Below are positions 60,392-64,000 of a stretch of 64,000 nucleotides of DNA, piece after piece. Origin of the DNA: an uncultured Muribaculaceae bacterium (GTDB taxonomy: Bacteria > Bacteroidota > Bacteroidia > Bacteroidales > Muribaculaceae); the NCBI GenBank assembly GCA_910576775.1, contig CAJTJV010000008.1, positions 1 through 64,000 on the forward strand. The letters are read 5' to 3'. The notes under the pieces are model-generated. The model worked only from the letters and a program-made list of their open reading frames with translations. It did no database searches and was not told the origin of the DNA. The position numbers and the translations under genes were made by a program. The stretch's first letter is position 1; each line of letters starts with the position of its first letter.

Positions 60392-61572
60392 TATTTTATA
60401 CACTGCATTGATTTATCAATTAATCGCTTTATTTCTTGCACTTTAGGCTTAACTATTTCAATACTCATCCCGGGGTCAGGTTCAATAACATTAATTTTTG
60501 ATACCGCCTCTAAATTGTTTTCTGTTTTTACAGTAATTGTAGTTGTTCCAATTGAAAGTCCTTGAACAAGTCCACTTGAATAGATGCGTGCGATTGAATT
60601 ATCTCCAACACTCCAATAAAACGATGATGAAGAATTCTTGGGCAAAAGGGCCGGAGTAATATACCTCGAAAATCCTAAGACTACATTAATAGGGCTTTCC
60701 AATCCCACAAAAGTAGGGAGTGGCATAACTTCAACCTTTCCGGTTGCCTTATACCCATTATCAGTTGTAGCCGTTATGATTGCAACGCCCTCAGATACGG
60801 CAGTGATATAACCTTTACTTGTAACTTTGGCGATTGTCTCATCGTTTGATTTCCAAGTTACTGAAGAGGTTGCATCTTCCGGAATCAGTTTGTATTTAAG
60901 ATATCCTGATTTTCCTTTTTTCAACATCAATGTTTCTTTTTGTACCTCAATACCTTTAGCCGGGGTATCTTTAACCGTAACTTTACAAGTAGGGTTATCT
61001 CCACCACATTTGGCATAAAAAGTAATTGTACATGTCCCCGGATTAATAGCTTTGACTGTTATCGGATCACCATAACCCCATTCACCTCTATCCAATTTTG
61101 CAATACTTTTATCATCCGTCTTATACGCCGGAACTGGTACTTTAAAACCAGAACTATTCGTATATGTCAATTGAAATTCCGCACCCGGTGCTACCGTTAT
61201 TTCCTTTTTATTTAGTACGACTTCTGATTTCTTACATGCTACCGTAAAATAACCATGCCCTGTGCCATGTTTCCGAGTACTTCCTACATAATAAGTATAT
61301 CCGTACTGACACTCAATAGTTGCCGTACCAGAGAAATATTGCTCTATTATTACGGAAGCGCCACCATTATTCTTTGATATACTTATATCATTATTTCTAT
61401 CACTATACCATGCAATAGCGTCTATACGTCCAGGAGTATTAGGATTATCCAAAAAGAACCCTTCACCTACGTAAAAACTCCCGTCAACCGCCTTTACCGA
61501 GAAAGTGGATAGTACAATAAAAAATGACAGTAAAGCAGTTCTAAACCCTGACAATACTAATATTCTTTTCAT
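60391..61572 (-). CDS. Secreted protein with bacterial Ig-like (BIG_2) domains
   Basis: A 393-aa protein with a signal peptide (VLSGFRTALLSFFIVLSTFSVKA). Three Ig-like domains: about residues 110-195, 205-285 and 290-370. The second (GYLKYKLIPEDATSSVTWKSN followed by IAKVTSKGYITAVSEG) is a classic BIG_2. The N-terminal 100 residues have a further beta domain. Probably a surface adhesin-like or structural protein. It overlaps the SH3b-barrel gene by ATGA. Confidence 0.75.
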   Translation of the reverse strand: MKRILVLSGFRTALLSFFIVLSTFSVKAVDGSFYVGEGFFLDNPNTPGRIDAIAWYSDRNNDISISKNNGGASVIIEQYFSGTATIECQYGYTYYVGSTRKHGTGHGYFTVACKKSEVVLNKKEITVAPGAEFQLTYTNSSGFKVPVPAYKTDDKSIAKLDRGEWGYGDPITVKAINPGTCTITFYAKCGGDNPTCKVTVKDTPAKGIEVQKETLMLKKGKSGYLKYKLIPEDATSSVTWKSNDETIAKVTSKGYITAVSEGVAIITATTDNGYKATGKVEVMPLPTFVGLESPINVVLGFSRYITPALLPKNSSSSFYWSVGDNSIARIYSSGLVQGLSIGTTTITVKTENNLEAVSKINVIEPDPGMSIEIVKPKVQEIKRLIDKSMQCIK

Positions 61573-62504
61573 CTGTGACCAAGTTTTGCAAATTTGTATG
61601 ATATTGTTCCGAGAACGGCGAAATTTTTAAGTGACTGATTACACGACGAAGCAACCTGTGTTAAATCATATTCAACACTACAACCAATGGAAAATTCCCG
61701 CCATTCCGCACGCACTCCGGCACCGACTCCACATTGAAAATCGGCGCTCCAGGAATTTATTTTTGTCGAAAGTTTATTCACCGGCACTCCTAACACAACA
61801 CCGCCTTTGATCACTACATCGACCGGATTGAATGTTAATCTGTAGCCCAAGGGATACAAACCTATGTGCACATAATTCATTGAGAATTTCGAAGCACCTT
61901 TACCATTAAAGCCCAAGGCTAATTCCGAGTACCAGTTCGAGGGAATGAAAATAGTCTTATCCTCAAAATACAGTTGGGCAGCCAGTCCGACGGAATATGA
62001 TTCTTTGCCTTTCACAGAACCGCCATCCCACAGAAAATTGGAGTATCCGAATCCGGCCTCTACAGCCAAATACAGATTCATACTCTCCGGCATGAAAGAA
62101 CCAAATGTCAGAGGTGGCACAATATCACTTTCAAAGATTACTTTTCTCTCACGGGCATTTGATCGCGCATCTTCCTGTGTAGTATCTTCGTGAACAGCCA
62201 CCGGTTCATGCCGCGTTGGTGCGGGGATATAACTCGGCGCCGGGGCTACATTGATTGCTTTGATATATCTGGCACTGACAAAGCCTGCTTTGCCATTATA
62301 TTCAACCTTAGCCCATCCATTCTCAATGGAGATAACCTGAATCTGTTGGCCGCTTTGAAAAGTTCCCATAACCTGCCCTGACGTGGAAGGTCTTGTTCGC
62401 ACATTCAGACGCGATGAGGATGTGACTTTATACGGCATCTGCGCCATCACAGTAATGGCAATAAGGATGAATGATATTGCGGTAAAAAACCTGAGGAATC
62501 GCAT
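61569..62504 (-). CDS. SH3b-domain outer-membrane barrel protein
   Basis: About 311 aa. A signal peptide (LRFFTAISFILIAITVMAQ) is followed by a bacterial SH3 domain at residues 25-85 (RLNVRTRPSTSGQVMGTFQSG, WAKVEYNGKAGFVSARYI), a linker rich in Pro, Thr and His, and a C-terminal barrel of about 8-10 strands (GFNGKGASKFSMNYVHIGLYP, FAVLGTISYKFAKLG). SH3b domains often bind peptidoglycan, so it may tie an outer-membrane barrel to the cell wall. The ATG at 62504 gives the best signal peptide. Confidence 0.75.
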   Translation of the reverse strand: MRFLRFFTAISFILIAITVMAQMPYKVTSSSRLNVRTRPSTSGQVMGTFQSGQQIQVISIENGWAKVEYNGKAGFVSARYIKAINVAPAPSYIPAPTRHEPVAVHEDTTQEDARSNARERKVIFESDIVPPLTFGSFMPESMNLYLAVEAGFGYSNFLWDGGSVKGKESYSVGLAAQLYFEDKTIFIPSNWYSELALGFNGKGASKFSMNYVHIGLYPLGYRLTFNPVDVVIKGGVVLGVPVNKLSTKINSWSADFQCGVGAGVRAEWREFSIGCSVEYDLTQVASSCNQSLKNFAVLGTISYKFAKLGHR

Positions 62505-62655
62505 GCTTGGCGGGTGCAAAAAAATGATTGATACTGATGGAGTGGTTATAATGGCCTATACGCTTATCCGTTAATTAATAATTGCAAAATATACAATTAT
62601 TCCTATTCATTAAAGCTTTCAAATCCAATCATCATAGTTTTTATTATTATTTAAC

Positions 62656-62685
62656 AGCAAAGGGTGCCGATTGGCACCCTTTGCT
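62656..62685 (-). terminator. Terminator after the AGE epimerase gene
   Basis: A 13-bp perfect stem (AGCAAAGGGTGCC, 62656-62668 with 62673-62685) and a 4-nt loop, 17 nt after the stop. The T-run on the minus strand is weak (TTAAATAATAATAA). Confidence 0.7.
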
Positions 62686-62701
62686 GAAAGAGATAGCAAT
62701 T

Positions 62702-63916
62702 TTAGTTGAAAATTTCGTCGAAGGCGGGAGCGAGTTCGGGGCGCTCATTGGCGATGAATTCAAGCACCTTGTGTACCTGATAAAGGCCGCGCGGGACATG
62801 GAAACAACCTTTCCATTTGCCGCCCTTCAGAGGCAGAAGAACTTCTCCGCGGCGGTCGAGATAGCCGAACCATTCGGGGTATTCGTTATCGCGGAAATGT
62901 TCCCAAGCATAGTCATGTACGCGCTTGAACCATTCGAGGCAGCGCTTGTCGCCGGTGAAAGCATAACCCTTTATCATTGTGATAAGAGTCTCGATGTGTA
63001 CCCACCATAGTTTCTGATCCCATTCGAGTTCCTGTGTAGGCGCACCCTTGAGATCCATGAAATAGAATATACCGCCGAATTTCTTGTCCCAGCCGTATTC
63101 TGCCATGGTAAGGGCTGTATTCTTTGCCTGCTCGATAAGTTCGGGACGGTTGAGGCGACGTCCAAGGTCCATCAGGAACCACATTGATTCGATAGAATGG
63201 CCCGGATTCATGTGACGTCCGTCCATACAGTCGACAAGCTTTCCGTCGAGACCGATATTCTCGACAACGAGACCTCCGAGTTCTGGACGGATGAATTCCA
63301 TCGTGGTATTGATGGAATTTTCGATAGCCTGAGCGAGGAATTCGGGATCGATGAGCGGTTCGATTTCCAGTGCGAGATTGCAGAGAATCATCGGCAGAGC
63401 GAAATTCTTCATCGGGCGTGTGCCGGGATGCATCTTGTTCCACTTTGCCTTGGGGTTGTCGACACGTGCGAGCACTTTCTCGAAAGTTTTCTTGGCTATG
63501 TCGGCGTATTCCTTGCTGCCCGTGGCGATTGCAAGCTGGCCGAAAGCCATGGTGGCGAATGTATAGCTGAAAATATTGTAGGGGTCTACAATAGGCTGTC
63601 CCTCACGGGTAACGGAAAAATACCAATCCAGATTTCCGTCATGGCCATATTTTTTCATGAACTCGGCGCCATGTATGGCGGCATCAAGCCACTCCTGACG
63701 TTTCTCCACATTGTTGTAGAGCATCGAGAACATCCATACCTCGCGCCCCTGGAGCCACATGAATTTGTCGGTATCGAACACCTTACCTTCACGATCGAGG
63801 CAAGTGAAATAGCCACCGTACTCTTTGTCGATGGAATTGTTGAGCCAGAAAGGCAGTACGGAATCATAAAGCTCCGTATGGTACTGCCCGATAAGTTCTT
63901 GCAGTTTGTTTGACAT
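62702..63916 (-). CDS. AGE-family sugar 2-epimerase
   Basis: A 404-aa (alpha/alpha)6-barrel protein of the N-acylglucosamine 2-epimerase family: FTCLDREGKVFDTDK, GRHMNPGHSIESMWFLMDLGR (conserved His/Glu) and YPEWFGYLDRRGEVLLPLKGGKWKGCFHVPRGL at the C-terminal end. These enzymes interconvert sugars at C2 (GlcNAc/ManNAc, cellobiose, mannobiose); the substrate cannot be chosen from sequence alone. In Bacteroides such genes are often next to sialic acid transport genes, and another gene on the same strand lies directly upstream. Confidence 0.9.
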   Translation of the reverse strand: MSNKLQELIGQYHTELYDSVLPFWLNNSIDKEYGGYFTCLDREGKVFDTDKFMWLQGREVWMFSMLYNNVEKRQEWLDAAIHGAEFMKKYGHDGNLDWYFSVTREGQPIVDPYNIFSYTFATMAFGQLAIATGSKEYADIAKKTFEKVLARVDNPKAKWNKMHPGTRPMKNFALPMILCNLALEIEPLIDPEFLAQAIENSINTTMEFIRPELGGLVVENIGLDGKLVDCMDGRHMNPGHSIESMWFLMDLGRRLNRPELIEQAKNTALTMAEYGWDKKFGGIFYFMDLKGAPTQELEWDQKLWWVHIETLITMIKGYAFTGDKRCLEWFKRVHDYAWEHFRDNEYPEWFGYLDRRGEVLLPLKGGKWKGCFHVPRGLYQVHKVLEFIANERPELAPAFDEIFN

Positions 63917-63927
63917 TGTTTAAAGTA

Positions 63928-64000
63928 TTAGATTGAGTCACCTCTGAGAGTGGCATCCTCTGCCACATCGTCGGCGAGCCAGTATTTTTCAATTTGTTCG
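63928..64000 (-). CDS. Partial C-terminal end of an upstream gene
   Basis: A frame open to the window edge that ends EKYWLADDVAEDATLRGDSI then TAA, 11 nt before the start of the epimerase gene. The close spacing suggests that it belongs to the same operon. In Bacteroides a sugar transporter of the MFS type often stands here; the 23 residues visible are too few to confirm it. Confidence 0.6.
   Translation of the reverse strand, partial: EQIEKYWLADDVAEDATLRGDSI

Overview
The window looks like a chromosome segment of a gut Bacteroidales, most likely near Muribaculaceae/Bacteroidaceae. The signs are -33 TTTG / -7 TAnnTTTG promoters, few Shine-Dalgarno (SD) sequences in the core genes, a fused SecDF, a TonB-dependent receptor, an inositol-lipid gene cluster, and Bacteroidetes-only families (DUF4834, DUF4199, DUF5053, and probable DUF6048/DUF6452). 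The species assignment is inference. No rRNA, tRNA, CRISPR array or intact transposase was found.

Region 1 (1-13.6 kb) is a cryptic mobile element or prophage-like replication module, almost all on the minus strand. From its control end it runs: a divergent HTH repressor (13134), a small HTH protein, a LuxR-type regulator, a 1006-aa primase-helicase, a DnaA-C-like protein, about ten small coupled ORFs and an antirepressor-like protein. A separately controlled block follows (DUF5053, lipoprotein, membrane-anchored HIRAN protein, DEDDh exonuclease-BRCT), then a five-gene ATGA-coupled operon behind a highly structured leader RNA (1631-1846). No integrase or virion genes are in the window, so the element probably continues to the left.

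Region 2 (13.7-32.5 kb) is core genome: an ECF sigma / probable anti-sigma / Spy-like operon, an ABC-F ATPase coupled to a TonB-dependent receptor, SecDF, a beta-barrel plus giant TPR protein pair, an orphan zinc/manganese-type permease, aroA, a PatB-like C-S lyase and a CotH-like secreted protein. Region 3 (32.5-37.4 kb) is an AT-rich type III restriction-modification pair, probably acquired horizontally.

Region 4 (37.7-46.1 kb) is lipid-centred: lipocalin, myo-inositol-phosphate synthase, and an eight-gene coupled operon holding two CDP-alcohol phosphotransferases, an Aur1-like PAP2 enzyme, an acyltransferase, a HAD protein, PgpA, GtrA and an ATP-grasp protein. Together these can plausibly make inositol phospholipids and inositol sphingolipids. 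Region 5 (46-56.1 kb) contains a beta-helix lipoprotein, a psd-pssA-DUF4834-DUF2461-aspartokinase-Dabb operon, and an operon with DUF4199, a polyprenyl-phosphate-type glycosyltransferase, nitroreductase, two envelope proteins and an SDR. Region 6 (56.2-64 kb) has a small membrane protein, HU, a 29-aa basic ribosomal-type protein, RNase E/G with a long disordered tail, an AT-rich three-gene envelope cassette, an AGE-family epimerase and the end of another gene.

The most unusual items are the leader RNA at 1631-1846 with three mutually exclusive pairing arms, the repeated C-terminal tails that carry the next gene's ribosome site, the paired-palindrome promoter at 5181-5244, the membrane-anchored HIRAN protein, and two inositol-cluster enzymes with altered catalytic motifs.
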